Positions 34,776 to 47,572 of a stretch of 64,000 bases of DNA are shown here, piece by piece (position 1 is the stretch's first letter; each line of letters begins with the position of its first letter). Below the pieces are notes generated by a model, which saw only the letters and a list, made by a program, of their open reading frames with translations, made no database searches and was not told the DNA's origin. The stretch is taken from positions 62,001 to 126,000 of the forward strand of contig NW_013547012.1 of the NCBI RefSeq assembly GCF_000711695.1, given 5' to 3'. Source of the DNA: Tilletiaria anomala UBC 951. Lineage: Eukaryota > Basidiomycota > Exobasidiomycetes > Georgefischeriales > Tilletiariaceae. The position numbers were made by a program, and so were the translations under genes.

Positions 34776-37700
34776 GCAAAAGCTTTTAAAAGGAACTCAC
34801 CGGAACGGTGACACTAGACTGCAGCCTCATCCGCGTCGTCGATGCATGAATGGCCTTTCGAAGATTAGTTGTAATAGCGGGTCGTTGGTCGTAACGCAGT
34901 TGAAGGTCCCGTTTCAAACAGCATTGGCCATAAGCACGAAGCCCTTACGGAATGGTAAAATGGTGCCGTGATCGACCTCCGAGAGCAAAGCGCTGCAAAA
35001 CATGATGCGACACGGAGCCACAGCGTCAGCTCTCAAAGCCAAAACCGTGTTTGCACAGGGGCCGCGATCTGCGCATTTGCTCATCCGATTGACAAACAAT
35101 CCGTATCACTTTTTGGGTTCAAAGCGCTTCGTTCAGCGGCGCGACGGTACCCGAGACCAGGGTATTTCTGATGACTAAGAGGGCTCGCCGGGGTGCTCGA
35201 CGGGGGTTGTGCCGTTCCTTCCAAGAGATTCCGTGTGCCTCTATGCTTAGAATGGGGGGCGTTGAGTGTATGGAAGATTACGCTGGACAGAGTCAGGCAT
35301 TTGCCGTACTCGCTTTGCACGCGAAGATGTCGATCAAGGCGGAGGTGTCGAGGTCAGGAAATCAGTGGCCTAACTTCACGCTCTAGATGAGGAGACCATG
35401 GTCAAATCTTTGCGAATGTGCAGAACAAGGTTGTCCGTAATCACGAAAGAGGTAAGCACTTGGAGGTCGCTCGCAAGGAGCAAAGGATATTCGAAGAGTT
35501 GGTAGGAAGAGCAGGAAGGCGAGCGGAGATGCATTGACGTGGTCCAATATTCCAAATGCCATGTGCTCCAAATATTTCACAGTAATCGCAGGCTATTCAT
35601 TACCCACTCTGTTCATCGTTTATACATACATACAAACATATATACATAAATATATACACGTGTTCAATATGGGCCATCCTGTCTTAAAAAGCAACGGAGA
35701 TCGGACAGAGCGCAACATGCAAATCAAAAGACAGAAGCGCAATCGTGAAATGCTGACGTCGGCTTTATTTGGGGGTCCCGCATGCCGCACAAGCCCTGGG
35801 GTGCGCCTCGTTCGGCTGTCCGCGTTGGCAATTTCACTTGTGGGTTCGTTCGTAAGGACGCAGACAACCGAAGCGAACATGTCCTGGGTGAGTGTGGCTG
35901 GGGCTGGCGGCTGCCCTCACCTCACCTCTCTGTTACCCGCTTTTGAAAACCCTCAGATTCCAGTATTTTTCAAGAAAAAAAATTGCTTTGGCCACCTGAG
36001 CCAAGGCATTTTGCAATGAGTGGGCACGCCCTGGCAAAGCTGTCATCAGCGCAACAGCGGAAAGTGATCCACAACGACCCGGCTTCCTGGCACCTTTGGA
36101 CAAGTACTGCATGAGATGATGCCACAGCTTCGTAATTTGTCGTCCTTTTGGGATTTGCGTGGTGCACGTACCTATATTTGTCGACAGCGGGGGGACACAA
36201 GTCATGCACGATCTCCAGAGTCCGAACTCCGTCTGTGTTTGTGGTATGTAAGAGTACGGTACGATGCGCAACTGTGCGCGATGGGCTCAGGGCTAGGTCA
36301 CTGCTGCTCTACATGACCGTTGTGCGCATGTGAACATGATCCATCCAGATACATGCTCGCATGTATCGTCAAGTGTCCAAATAATGAATGCATGCACGCT
36401 GAGCGGTGCATGAACCATTCGCGGGCCGCCCCAGGAGGCCTTTGAAGCTGCTGAGTCCTGACCGCTGGGCCACTGGCTGACCGGGACAGTCCCTAGATTC
36501 TGGAGGCCTCAGCAGCTATAACTAACTCAATAAGTAGGCAACAGGGCCGCGGCGGATTATGTGTATGCAGCAAGTCGGGATAGGCTCCGAGCGCCCGATT
36601 GGCTAAGATTGGATATTGGCGCTGGGTGCACCATGCCAACAAGTGAAAAGTACCTGGAGGTGACCTGATCTGTTTCAAATTATCATTTCTATCACCTTAC
36701 TCCCTGCTGGAGGCGCTGATGGAAAGAGGGTCGTCCAATTTCCTATTTTACCGCCTGGCGCAAGCTCTATGCCTCGCGGCTCGGGAAGGCGCGATGGACC
36801 GAGAGCGGAATTGAAATTGGAACTCCGTGCAGTCGGCCCAAAATCTGCATCTATTGTTTGCACAGTGTATTTCAGGCAACATCTCTCGCAACCTCAAATC
36901 CGGACTCCGGATTCACTAATAGTGACATTTTAGATCATGAGGCACAAGAGCGGTGTATATCATGTATGTGGTAATCGTACTATGTATATTTTGTTCATGG
37001 TACCGACCCATGGCTGCTAGTTGCCAAGTCCAGGTGTATCCAAGGTGTATGAAGACTTCAGCATTCAGTGATACATAAACTATATAATGTATAGTGTATC
37101 ACAGTATACCACCAACTATCTATGTGCGTCTAATATCATACGTACTATCGTACTATGTGTAATGCTTATTCCTTTTATGCATAGGCTTCTCTCCAACTAG
37201 CTCCACTAACGTTTGTCTCCTGTGCCAGCCCATGTCAGCCTGAAACCTGTGGGCTGTACTTCGGCATTCGCTTTCAAGTACGCTCCTCTTCAACTTGAAA
37301 AATGACGGAGGAATATATGGATCATAGACTATATAGTTGCCCTGCATATAACAGCATATAACAACTCGAACAAGAGGCAAGATGGGAGCATCAGGTACGG
37401 TATCGGCGCGGATAGGGCGCATCAGTGGCACAGCCTAGCGCAATACGGTCATGCAGGGCGCCGCATTTCTAATCGAAATGCGCAATGGATAATGCAAGCA
37501 TGGAGTATGGACCAATAATACTGGGTAAACACTACGATACGCCTCTATCGAGAATGATTGATAATGAACAGCGAGTTGAAGGAGGAAAGGATCACGTGAC
37601 CATGCGTTCAGCCTTGCCACTGCATGGGCGCCACCGTCCGTGCATACCCCAACGGCTCCCTCTCCCCACTCACCACTCATGCTCGACTGTGCTACATGCA

Positions 37701-38099
37701 CTTTTATGCACCTCAAATTTGAATGAATCTAACCATTATTCCTGCTGTCGTAGCGTGCCGCTGCACCCCTGTGGATTGTTGACTGTGAGCGCCGAGGGTC
37801 GCAACACTTGTACTCAGCGCCTCAACACTGTCTCGTCGGGCTGGCTACACCACAGCGGTGAACGCGCAGTGAGGACGCCCGTTCCGCCCTCTCGCTTTCT
37901 TCCGACTCTGGGCTTTCGGCTTGAGTGCCTCGCGAGGGCGAGGGAGTCAAGGCTCTCTTTGCCACCTCTTCCGAGCCGTTCCTCAGCCATTCTCAACCCG
38001 CCGAAGTGGTAGTAGCGATAGTAGTGATAGTAGCAAGACGTAGATCAAGGCAGACACGGACGCGCTTCCTGGCAGATAACAGCGATCGAACAACGGACA
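34776..38099. other. Long gene-poor region with AT-rich microsatellite-like tracts
   Basis: About 3.3 kb without a supportable gene. It contains ATACATA-type tracts at about 35615-35660, an AT-rich stretch of GTATA- and TACTATGTA-like words at about 36940-37160, and an inverted pair of 10-bp arms at 36446-36455 and 36508-36517. Confidence 0.4.
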
Positions 38100-38380
38100 A
38101 TGGTGCGGTATCTCATCGGAAAGTGAGTCCGAATCCATACCCTGGTGCGCGCAAGCGATCAGAGAAGGTAAGGCTGACCGCGACTTTCATCCTTCATCCG
38201 GATAGATATTCGGACCCTGTGTTCGGAATGGTGACAGGCGCATTCGCCTACTACCTGTGGGAGAAGGATCCGAAGAATGCCGCTGAGCGACCGCCAGGTA
38301 GGTCGCTACATGAACTCGCATCCAGGCGCTGGCAGAACGGCCAAGCACCCTTGTCCCTCGCGCCGGTCACTTCGCGTTGA
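38100..38380 (+). CDS. NCE101: Nce101-like small membrane protein
   Basis: Homologue of yeast non-classical export protein Nce101, a tiny single-pass membrane protein. The model is join(38100..38122,38206..38380), 65 residues; the first exon is just 23 nt. The 83-nt intron has a GTGAGT donor and a GATAG acceptor and joins MVRYLIGK to YSDPVFGMVTGAFAYYLWEK. The segment is followed by DPKNAAERPPG, then SLHELASRRW; the family pattern is a start MxxYLI, DPxFG, a hydrophobic span, YLYE-like sequence, and RPPG with a basic end. The length fits the family (about 50-75). Because it is so small and spliced, automated annotation could miss it. Its molecular role is poorly defined in the literature. Confidence 0.85.
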
Positions 38381-40755
38381 AGCTGGAAAGGCGATCGTCA
38401 GCTCCGGGACAATGGCGAAGCGCTCGGCATGTTATCACTCGAGAAGCTGGTCAAGCCTCGGAAAAGAGCTTTTATGCTTTTCGACTCGGTGCGCCGTCAC
38501 CATCGGCAATGCAAGGATCCCCTCCCCCCTCGGGACATTCAGCATTTGGTTCCCATGCATCACTTTGCGTCTTCGGCGCATCAAGCACAGCCGGCCTATG
38601 ATTCGCGTCTGACGCAGGCGGCAACAGCGACTTCATACCCAGGGCGGGTGCAGAGGGCAGTTCTCGCTGCCCTGTCACCCCCACCCCTACTGGTCAATCC
38701 TTGAACTCGCCAATGATGCCATGCCTTCGCATGATGGCCTGGGTGCTGTGCACAAGAGTCAGCGCAAGCCAGATAACATCCTGAGTAAAGGAGAGATATG
38801 TGATTCTATCGGTGCTTGCTTGCCCCTGCTCTTTTGGCTTCTCGCCTCATCAATTTTAAGTTCATCACGGACGCAGGAGGAATGTACCACGTTCATCGGG
38901 CATGCGGCAGGAGTGCCACTGCATCGGGGTCTATCAGTACCGACCCTTGTGATGACAAGCAGACATAAATAGGAATATGAGACGTTGATTTCATCCGCCA
39001 TCATGTTCATCGCGTTTCTTATGCGGCGCTTCGTGGGGCTGTGTCCTCCTACATCAAGCACAATACAATGATGAATGGTGCTTGATGACCTCCTTCAAGA
39101 GTCAGATGTCCGATACCAGCACAGGGAAGCCGGTTTTCCAATCTTGCAGCTGCCATCGCCGCCGAGCATTGAGGCGCAAGTATATCGGATTCTGGGTGTA
39201 TCTTTCTGAGCGCGTTCACGAGTACACTAGCCTGAATACATACTGGCACATACTCCCATCAGGAATGCCCTGCGGCGCAGGCAGTCAGCAACGTCTGCGT
39301 CACCAGTCTCCTGCAAAGTCCAAGGTCTAACGTCAAAACCGAAATCATTAAGCCATAAGTAGCCAGCGCGATGCGTTATGCGCATCAGCGACCAGCACGT
39401 TGTTGGCGATTCCTTCAAGTGACGCGTGACGCCGGATCCGTCCGAAAAAGTATCATTTGAGCGGCTGCCTCGACTCCCATGCCACTCATTGCTCAATCAC
39501 TTATTTGTCATTTCGCATGGCTGAGCCGCCGGCCGAACCTCGATGTAGCGTACCTACGCGTCGAATGTTGTGTTGACTGACTAGTCGACCATTTGCCGTA
39601 TGTCAAGTGTGTTGATTAGTCGACAGCACCAGGAAAGCGGTTGTCGAAAGCCTCAGTCGACATTGAGTGCGTTTATGAACCTGATTCGCCGGAACGACAC
39701 CGGTTGCTGTACGTATAAAGAGACCTTGCTCATCAATCAGTCCTGCATTGTGGCTTGCAATCCAGCCACTATCACCACGTGGCAGGAGTGAAGATGCAAA
39801 TTCTGTGAAGCTTCCAGGAATTGAGCCAAAGCATGGAAGGTCGAGGTGTTGAGCTCGTCACTGATGGTGCGTCATTGGGTCAAACAGTAGCAAAGGAGTG
39901 GTGGGTAGACACTGCTCTGTAGCTGACCAACCAAATCTTTTGTTGATGGCATCAACAGCGATACCGCCTCGGGAACACCAATCTGGAATCCCCTTCTGGT
40001 TCGCACACCTGCATCCAAGTGCACGTAGACATCTGACCAGGTAGGTATACATGGTTCCGGGTGGAACCCCTGTTTATGCTTGACCCGGTGTTATTCCATC
40101 CGTATCAGTTTTGTAAATGCCCCCATGCCTTACTCGACCCCAGACTAGCAATGTTGTAGACTGATGTGATAGGGCTGCAGGCGCTGGGAGCGCGACTTGA
40201 CCACTTGTCTTTATGGGTTATTTTCTCAAAGTTGCTCGACAGCAGTCGACCGAAGTCGACAACAGGTCACATATCCCTTCGCTGCGAGGGCAAGAACTGG
40301 ATGATGTAGAAACACACTCATACAATCGGAGCTTCGGAATCCGGGTCAGTCCACGGCATATGTGTCATATTGTCGGCGCTCGCAGTTGACCAATCTACAG
40401 AAGTGCATAAACGCTCTACAAATGTAGGGATAATTGCTAGACTTATACAAGTCTGGGGAGCATGCAGGTGCATATAGCATGGTTGAGCATGGAGGCGCTG
40501 ATGGATGTGCCGCTGGAAACCTTCATTTTTCGGCAGGTCCGAATGCATGATCACGTGATCATCTCCGTCCTTCAGTTCACAACAATACCGCCCTTCCGTC
40601 ACCACGCAATCGCAGCGAACTGGTCCAATCCAATCACCTCTCTCTACCTCCTATTCCATATTTCACTATCCTTCACACACACCCTAACCCCCCCCCAAAT
40701 CTTTGTCATGTGTTCAGGAGCCCAGCGCCCCAGCATACAGTAAAAGACGCTCACC
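38381..40755. other. Intergenic region upstream of the RING gene
   Basis: About 2.4 kb without a supportable gene. Its second half carries five GTCGAC palindromes (see separate entry) and C-rich leader sequence just before the RING-gene ATG. Confidence 0.4.
39584..40260. promoter_or_regulatory. Cluster of five GTCGAC palindromes
   Basis: The hexamer GTCGAC, usually preceded by A, occurs at 39584-39589, 39619-39624, 39656-39661, 40245-40250 and 40255-40260. Random expectation in 677 bases is about 0.2. The position, 0.5-1.2 kb upstream of the RING gene, fits a factor-binding array, but no factor is known to me. Confidence 0.3.
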
Positions 40756-43700
40756 ATGGGACTCTCTCAGTCGAGGGAACGCCTAGAGGACGCGGGAGTC
40801 AGCGCAGCGGAGCACGGCCTGATCAGGGAGGCTGCGGCCAGGCAGCAACACCCTCAACAAACACACCAACAGCAGCAAGAGTTGCCTTCTGAACAAAACT
40901 CGAGCCCAAGGGGGTTTCCCGGATCCTCGCACTTGCAAGTTGAAGGCAGGTCCGAAGCATACGACATGGACGTGGACGCATCGAGCCCAGCTCCCGCCCA
41001 GGGTCGGCGCAGGAGGGAGAGGATGGTCAGCTCAGGCTCCAGTGCTGGCGCCAGCGATCCATCGCCACAGCGCCGGCGTCTATCCCTTTCTCGTCGGCTA
41101 GGCATCACGTCTCGCGGGAACGTGCTACGCAGTGCACAAGAACCAGAGTTGGAAGCGCAGCCGCTAGCAGGAACGAGCGATTCGTCACGCCTAGCAGCGT
41201 CATCGTCTTTGCCAGCACAGCTATCGTCAAGAGAATCCGCTACACACTGTGACCACAGGAGCAACGAGGGTCGTTCAGCGAAAGACAGGTTGCTTGCTCG
41301 GAGCCGCAGGGTGCTCAACTTTGGGGCAGCCAGTCACCAGGTTAGCACTCCTGCTGACTCGGCGGGAGGCAGTTCTGCGACCGGTGCCGACATGCACATG
41401 TCGGATGCCACTGACGAAGTTGCCGCCACGAGCAGCTCACAGGCTCTTGGGGCTAACTCTAGCTCCGGAGGCAGCGCTAGTGGTTCTGGTATGCAGTCAG
41501 CAACAGCTACGCAACGCGCTTCGAGCCCAGACGAGCTAACCGAAGAGCGCAGCAGGGTCATGCATCAGATTGCTAGCGTCCTCGGCGAACCGGCCGTCCA
41601 GCGCAGCTCACGGTACACTGAAGTCCGCTCGCCGACTCTGTCTACTGCAACGCCTAGTCCTCTACCTGGCATCTCCGATGTGCCTGGGCAGCAACCGAGC
41701 TCATTAGCGGCGTCAGACGCCGCATCACGCGGTCGTTGGTTTGAGGCACCACGTGCTTCCCGAGCAGAAGGGCCGCACGAGGAGCCGCCACCGCGCCCAA
41801 GCACCATCCCTGCGCTTATGAACGACCTTCTTGGTCTGCGGCCAGCAGGAGGAACTACGGCAGGTGCTGGACAACCCGGAGCAGAAGCAGGCGATCAAGC
41901 TGGCGCGCCGAGGCCATCCGTGTCGTCGGGAACGTACGTCGTCGTTCAAGGTATGCTAGTCGCAAGAAGCGGTCCGCCTTTGAGCAATACAGCATTGTCC
42001 CCTTCTGTAGCTCAAGGACAAGAATCGACTCGACCTGCAACATCGCAGAGCCACGCCGCTACGTCAGTGTCAGCGCCATCCGACGCACCCACTCATTCAA
42101 CACGCGCAGCTGCATCGAGGAACCCCTACGCGACTTCAACAGCAAGATTGTCCAGTTCTCCCGGCTCTTCCGCGAGTGGCAGCACGATGCGAAGGCGCAG
42201 TCTCTCCGACGCGGGTCCAGCAGCATCGACATCATCGGGACAGTCCGGAACAGGCCGAACTGGTCCAGTTCGCCAGCAGCATGCAGCTAGCGAGCAAGCA
42301 GGAAGCACAAACCCGTCCAACATCGGCACCAGCACAGGCCCGGCTATTGGCGCCAGTGCTGCTGATGCGGCGCCCTTCACGCCGCCATCGACTGCGACCG
42401 AGCAAGCTGCGATGCTGACGCGCATGATCTCCATCGCAGCTGCCGCGACGGCTGTCTCCCTGCTGGATCCGGCGCAAGCACAGCATCAGCAACAGCAACA
42501 GCAGCAGCAACGGCGCTGGAACTCTTCAGCACATGGTGTAGCGGATCCGCTCGGCGACAGGCTGCGTGCTGCTGAGACTGCGCTTGCTGGCGTTACTGCC
42601 CGACCCACAACAGCGCCAGCAACAGCAACCGGGACTGGCACTGGGCCAGGGACTGGTCTCAGGGAAAGGCTTGCGCGTTTGGGCTCCAGGCTAGCTAATT
42701 CTTTCGTGCCAGAGGAGACGAATGCGGCTGCCCAACCTTCTGCTGGAACGAGCATGGCGACAGGGAGCAGTACCCGCGGGGGCACGGGTGCTACAGCAGA
42801 GTCCAATGTGCCTGCAGCTGCTCAAGGCCTAGCTGGTACCGGTGCAGAAACGACTGCTCAGCCGGACTTGCCGTCCATGCTGCGCAATGCTTTGAATGCC
42901 GGACATGATGGCGAGGGTTCGCTCTTCACTCCGCTCTCCACGTCTGCTTCTCCGACGACGAGCAGCGGAACAGCAACGTCTGAGGCACCTGCTTGGACGA
43001 CAGAAACGCTGAACCAGACGCTTGCGAGGGCTCGCTCCGGCGCAGTGACCGATGGCCCAGAGCATACATTCGACCATTTCCTGCACAGCTTGACGCAGGA
43101 CCTTTCCGCTGCCATTGAGAATGCATATGGCACCGCGCCGCAGCTACCACCTTCGAACAGCGTCGCGATGAGACGCACACACGACCTAACACGCGGTAAC
43201 GTTTCTTTCTTCCGAATCTTTCGCTTCGAGCAGCCATCAGAGACTGCTGCTGCGTCCGAGCCCGGCCCACGAGCAACGCAGCCGTCTTCGTCCCCAGAGG
43301 ATGCCCATGCTTCCGCTTCGCAATCTCAACAGAGAAGCTCGTGGTATCCTCGCTTGACTAGCCCATCTGTTAGGCGAGCGCAAGGAGACCAGAGCCCGAG
43401 CACAGCACCCGCTGCAGGATCAGAATCTCTTCTCCCATGCCTGGTTGTCGGCGTGCGGTCAGGCCCGCTGAATGCAGGAGCAACTTTTTTGCCCATGTAC
43501 ATGCCTTCGTCAGCACAAGAGGCGAACATGGGCGATGCAAGAGGCGCCACCGGCCCCGATGTGCCTGCAGCGTCGCAAGCAGATATGCACATTGCCGAAA
43601 GCGGCGATAATGATGCTGCGGGTGCAGCGACACCGTCCGACGCTAATGTTAATGTGGGTTCAGCCGCAGCCGAGGGTGACGCACGAAGTCCGGACGGCAA

Positions 43701-44220
43701 TGCGATCCGCTACAACCTCTTCGTCTCTGCTGGCTACTATCCGAGGGACCACGCTTTGCTCTCATCCCCTTTGCACCTCGCCGCAAGGGATCTGATGTAT
43801 CTGATGGAGCTCCTCGCATCTATGAGTGTCTTTCAACCCAAACGCAACGTGGCAACGGAGAACGACCTGAAGAATAGCGCGCTTCGCATTGTGTCAGGCA
43901 AGGAAATCGTCGAGATGGCTCAGAAGGGGCAAGTCGCTTCTAATACAGCGGAGAAATGCCTTGTGTGCCTTGAAGATTGGCTGGTCAGTCCGTCGCTAAT
44001 AGTTCCTTCAACTATAGGTTTGAGCCTGACATACTTTTGAAACTCATTGCAGTCCGAAGACAAAATCCGCGTGCTCGACTGCAAGCATGCATATCACATG
44101 GACTGCGTCGATCGGTGGCTCTGCAGCTCATCGAACACGTGTCCGTTATGCCGGCGCGAGGCCGTCAAGAGGTCTGAGCCCACGCAGACCGCAACTCATG
44201 CACCAGCATCCGCGATTTGA
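40756..44220 (+). CDS. RING-H2 finger protein, probable membrane-tethered E3 ubiquitin ligase
   Basis: Probable ubiquitin ligase. The model is join(40756..43983,44053..44220), 1131 residues, with a 69-nt intron (donor GTCAGT, branch-like GCTAATA). The RING-H2 domain is split by the intron: [10 protein letters not shown] then [22 protein letters not shown] and NTCPLC, giving all eight zinc ligands. The N-terminus [10 protein letters not shown] matches the N-myristoylation rule (Gly2, Ser6). About 1000 residues between are Ser/Ala/Thr/Gln-rich and mostly disordered-looking, with a short Gln run near residue 580. A more ordered block ([27 protein letters not shown]) precedes the RING, as in other fungal RING proteins of this layout. 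Substrates are unknown. It is convergent with the Dug3-PTPA gene, with 144 bases between. Confidence 0.88.
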
Positions 44221-44364
44221 TTAATACTTGCATCATCACCATGCACTTACATGTTTTCACAAGACTAGATTTTCTTTCAGACACTGTATTATTTCAGCTG
44301 CATTCCTTTCAATTGTCGAGAAGCTAATACGCAATGTTCCAATGTCATCATTTACGTCACTTCA

Positions 44365-47300
44365 TCAATCGAAAGGAATCCTTCGCACTGCGGGTTGCGA
44401 AGGCTTAGCGCCTTGCGCGTACGCGCTCGCTGCGTTCGAGCCAGACTTTTCCTTCTCAGCGGCAGCAGCAGCGAAGGCACTCGGGATAGGAATTCCACAG
44501 CAATCGCCCCAGCCGGCCGCTTGTCCTTCACCGTGCCCATGCTTTGAGTGGATGTGCCCGTGCTCGTCTTCCTCTGCCTCGCCTTCCTCTGCCTCCTCGC
44601 CGGCTATTGCTTCGGGGAAAGCGAGCAATGAGCCGAAGAAAATGTGCTGTGCAATGGGCAGCTTTAGCAGGACTTCGGCCCGATACATCTTCTGCATGCC
44701 TTCGTTGACCTTGGCCCATGTCTTGACGCCGGAGATGTCGTCGAGCATCGGCGAGTGCCATCTGAGGGAAGCGGTTTTGATCTGTTTAGAGTATTTCGGA
44801 AGTGTAATCGTCAGGAGGTGTGGCAGAGAAGCCAAATTGGATGTCGTGCGTTGACTTACCGAGTTGATGAACTTGATGCAAGCAAAGTACATGTAATCCT
44901 CTGCGAACTCATCCAGGATCTCTGGATCGTGAATCGACTTAGGTTTCAAATGCTTGTGATCTGTAGCGGACAAAACGCCGTTTGGTCAGCCGCGCGGCTC
45001 ACGCAGCGAGCGGGGGAATATGCGGTGGACTCACTTTGCAGCTGTCCAGATCCCCACAAGAACGGCAAGAAGTGATAGTCGTCCAAACCCCAGACGCCAT
45101 GGCTACCAGCAGGCTCGAGCCAATACGTGCTTTGGATCTTTCGCATGACTGTGATGTACTGCCAAAACACACTCATGACCAGCGCTTGCGCATCACGCTC
45201 TACGGTGAGGACCCCTAGCTTGACCAAACATAGCCTAAAGTGGGAAATGGTAGGTAGGAATGTCGGCCAGTCTGTGACGCGTTGTCTCCGTTTCGAAAAG
45301 AAACACTCACAACCAGCAAGCAAAGTTCAGCTCCATCCCGCTGCCGTAATCAATTCTCTTCTCATTTCCCCAGCTCTCCTCAAGGTAGACGCTGATCTCC
45401 TCGACCGCAGCAAGCGGCAAGCCAGGAATGAGCGCATGCAGCGGGCCCATGACGTCCTTGACTTTGTTGTAGAACGTCCGGAACGCCGAATTACCAAAGC
45501 GCGAGCCAGACGACTTGTCTGCGGGAGTCTCATCCAAGAGCGCACTTACTTGCGCCAGTAGCTTCAACAGTGCCCGGATGGGCTCGCTCTGTACAACGTT
45601 TTGATCGTGCAGCTTCTTGCCGATAACGGCGTCGTTGAGCAAGCTGATGAAGCTCAGCAGCTCGTCGAACACTTCGCTTCCTTCAAAGCGCTTCAGTGAC
45701 CGTGGTGAAACGATGCGTTTGCGCGGTCGCGAAAAGATCACGCGCGAGGGATCGACCATGCGCAGCTTCCTGGATGGCTCAAGCAGCGGCAGAGGATGGC
45801 GTTGCGCGTCCGATGATGATGATGACAATTGGCCAGAAGATGCCGGAGGGGAGCTGTCCGTAGGCACCGCAGCTTGCTTCTGCAACGAAGCTTCAAGATT
45901 CGGGACCAAGGAAGCAGAGGCATCTGCGCCACACCCTGCCAAATTGGAGCCAGAAGATTTAGCCTTGGAACGCAGCCTGGAGACGAGCGCGTCAGCCGCT
46001 ACCGCGCTGCTTGCCAAGTCTGTCGCGGCAGCAGCGTGGCTCTTCGTCGGCGACTGCAGCGAGAGGTGCGAGGGCCCTGAGTTGTAACTTCCGGCACTAC
46101 TTCGCATAGGCGGGCTGTGCTCCGGGAACTTGTTCATGCCTGCGCCGGGGCTGGGACTTGGACTTGTGGTCCACGCCTGCTGTTGCTGTTGCTGCGTGCC
46201 GTTAAGCGGGCTGAGCGGCGCCTGCTCTGCTCTCTGCCTCGTCGCAGCGGCGTGACCTACAGGCACATTGATCTGATAACCAGCCTTGATCGCAAACTCC
46301 GTGTTGCGCTTTGTCGCACCGTCCTGGTCCCCTTTGACAGTGGCAAACTCATCCTCGATGGGCTGTTGCAGGACATTCATCCTGGGAGTGATGGCGACAA
46401 GTGTGTTGGTCGGTATCTGGATCCAGTCAGCTTTCTCGAATGTCAGAGGTTCGGAGGCAACGACAATGATCTTCTCGCGCTTGTCGGCCTTGACCATCCT
46501 GTACCGTCCCGGCCCGCGAGGCGGCGGTAGGCCGGGGACGTTCTTGACCTCTGTTGTCGCAGCGGACAAGCCATCAGGATCGCTGCTGGTATCCGCGCTG
46601 CTTTCTTCCTTATCCTCGTAAAAAGAGGTACCGGAAGAAAAGTAGAGGCTTGCAGCTTCCTCAGTCCGACTCGAGACGTAGCGCGTGCAGACGACGCTCT
46701 CACCATCGCTGACGACGAAATTCATCAAGCTTGGCTCCTGTACGCCAGCTTCTTTGGCCCAAGCATTGAAGTCCGCGATAGTGGCCAGCATGGCCTCGCG
46801 CAATTCTCGCCAAGCAAAGGTGCCACATCGCAGTGGATCACGCAGGTGCGAGAGGAAGACGCAGAATGCCAGCTCCGAGTCTGTGTGGCCCTGTGGATAG
46901 AGGAAGAGCTCCTCGGGCAAAGCCGCAAGGAGGCGCCGCTTGACGCGTGAGAAGGACGAGATCTGGCCATTGTGCATCCTGTACCAGCATTATAAGGTGA
47001 TTTCGGGCATTGAGAGATTGGTGAAGCGAACACGCAGACCTATGCGAACGGTGTGCTCACCACATTAAACGCCCGTACCGCCAAGGATGACAATTGGTCT
47101 CGCTTAGTGCACCAGCGGTAGAAGCTCTGACATGCGCAAAGATCAGAGGGCTCTGAATCTTGTCCGCGAGCCGATGTAAATTCGCGTTGTTCCACGCGGG
47201 CGTGACGCTGGTGAAGATGCACGGCGCGTACGGGTGGGTGTTGTAATCGTACTCTCTTGACCCTACCTCTTCTTGCTCAGAAGGTATGTTGCGGGTGGTA

Positions 47301-47572
47301 TTCCCTTTGCTAGCTGAAGTAGCCGAGTCCTCGTGGCGCCCCAGTGAGGAAGACTGCCCGGCGCCAGAGGCAGCAGACGCTGCCACTAGGGCGGACGGCG
47401 CCATGGCCGCGTCATACCAGCCGACACCAAAGCCATCGCCATTGACGGACCGCGTGGCGTCTAGACGTAGCCGCGCATCGAAGGCTTGGTTGATGATGCT
47501 GTGCGCCGGCTTCGTGACGAGATGCGAGATCTGGATCGGCTCGGTTCCTTTAAAGACGAGCAAGCGGCACAT
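44365..47572 (-). CDS. Fusion of Dug3-type glutamine amidotransferase and PP2A activator (PTPA)
   Basis: A single reading frame encodes two normally separate enzymes. The model is complement(join(44365..44781,44860..44960,45035..45234,45311..46978,47061..47572)), 965 residues; all four introns (74-82 nt) are GT-AG and in phase. Residues 1-382 are a class II glutamine amidotransferase like yeast Dug3 (glutathione breakdown complex): Cys2 as N-terminal nucleophile in MCRLLVFKG, then [40 protein letters not shown] and ASEPLTF. Residues about 383-589 are a Ser/Ala/Gln-rich linker. Residues about 590-930 are PTPA, the PP2A-activating prolyl isomerase: [45 protein letters not shown] and HSPMLDDIS. 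An internal ATG at about residue 580 could start PTPA alone. No stop separates the halves. Confidence 0.88.
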
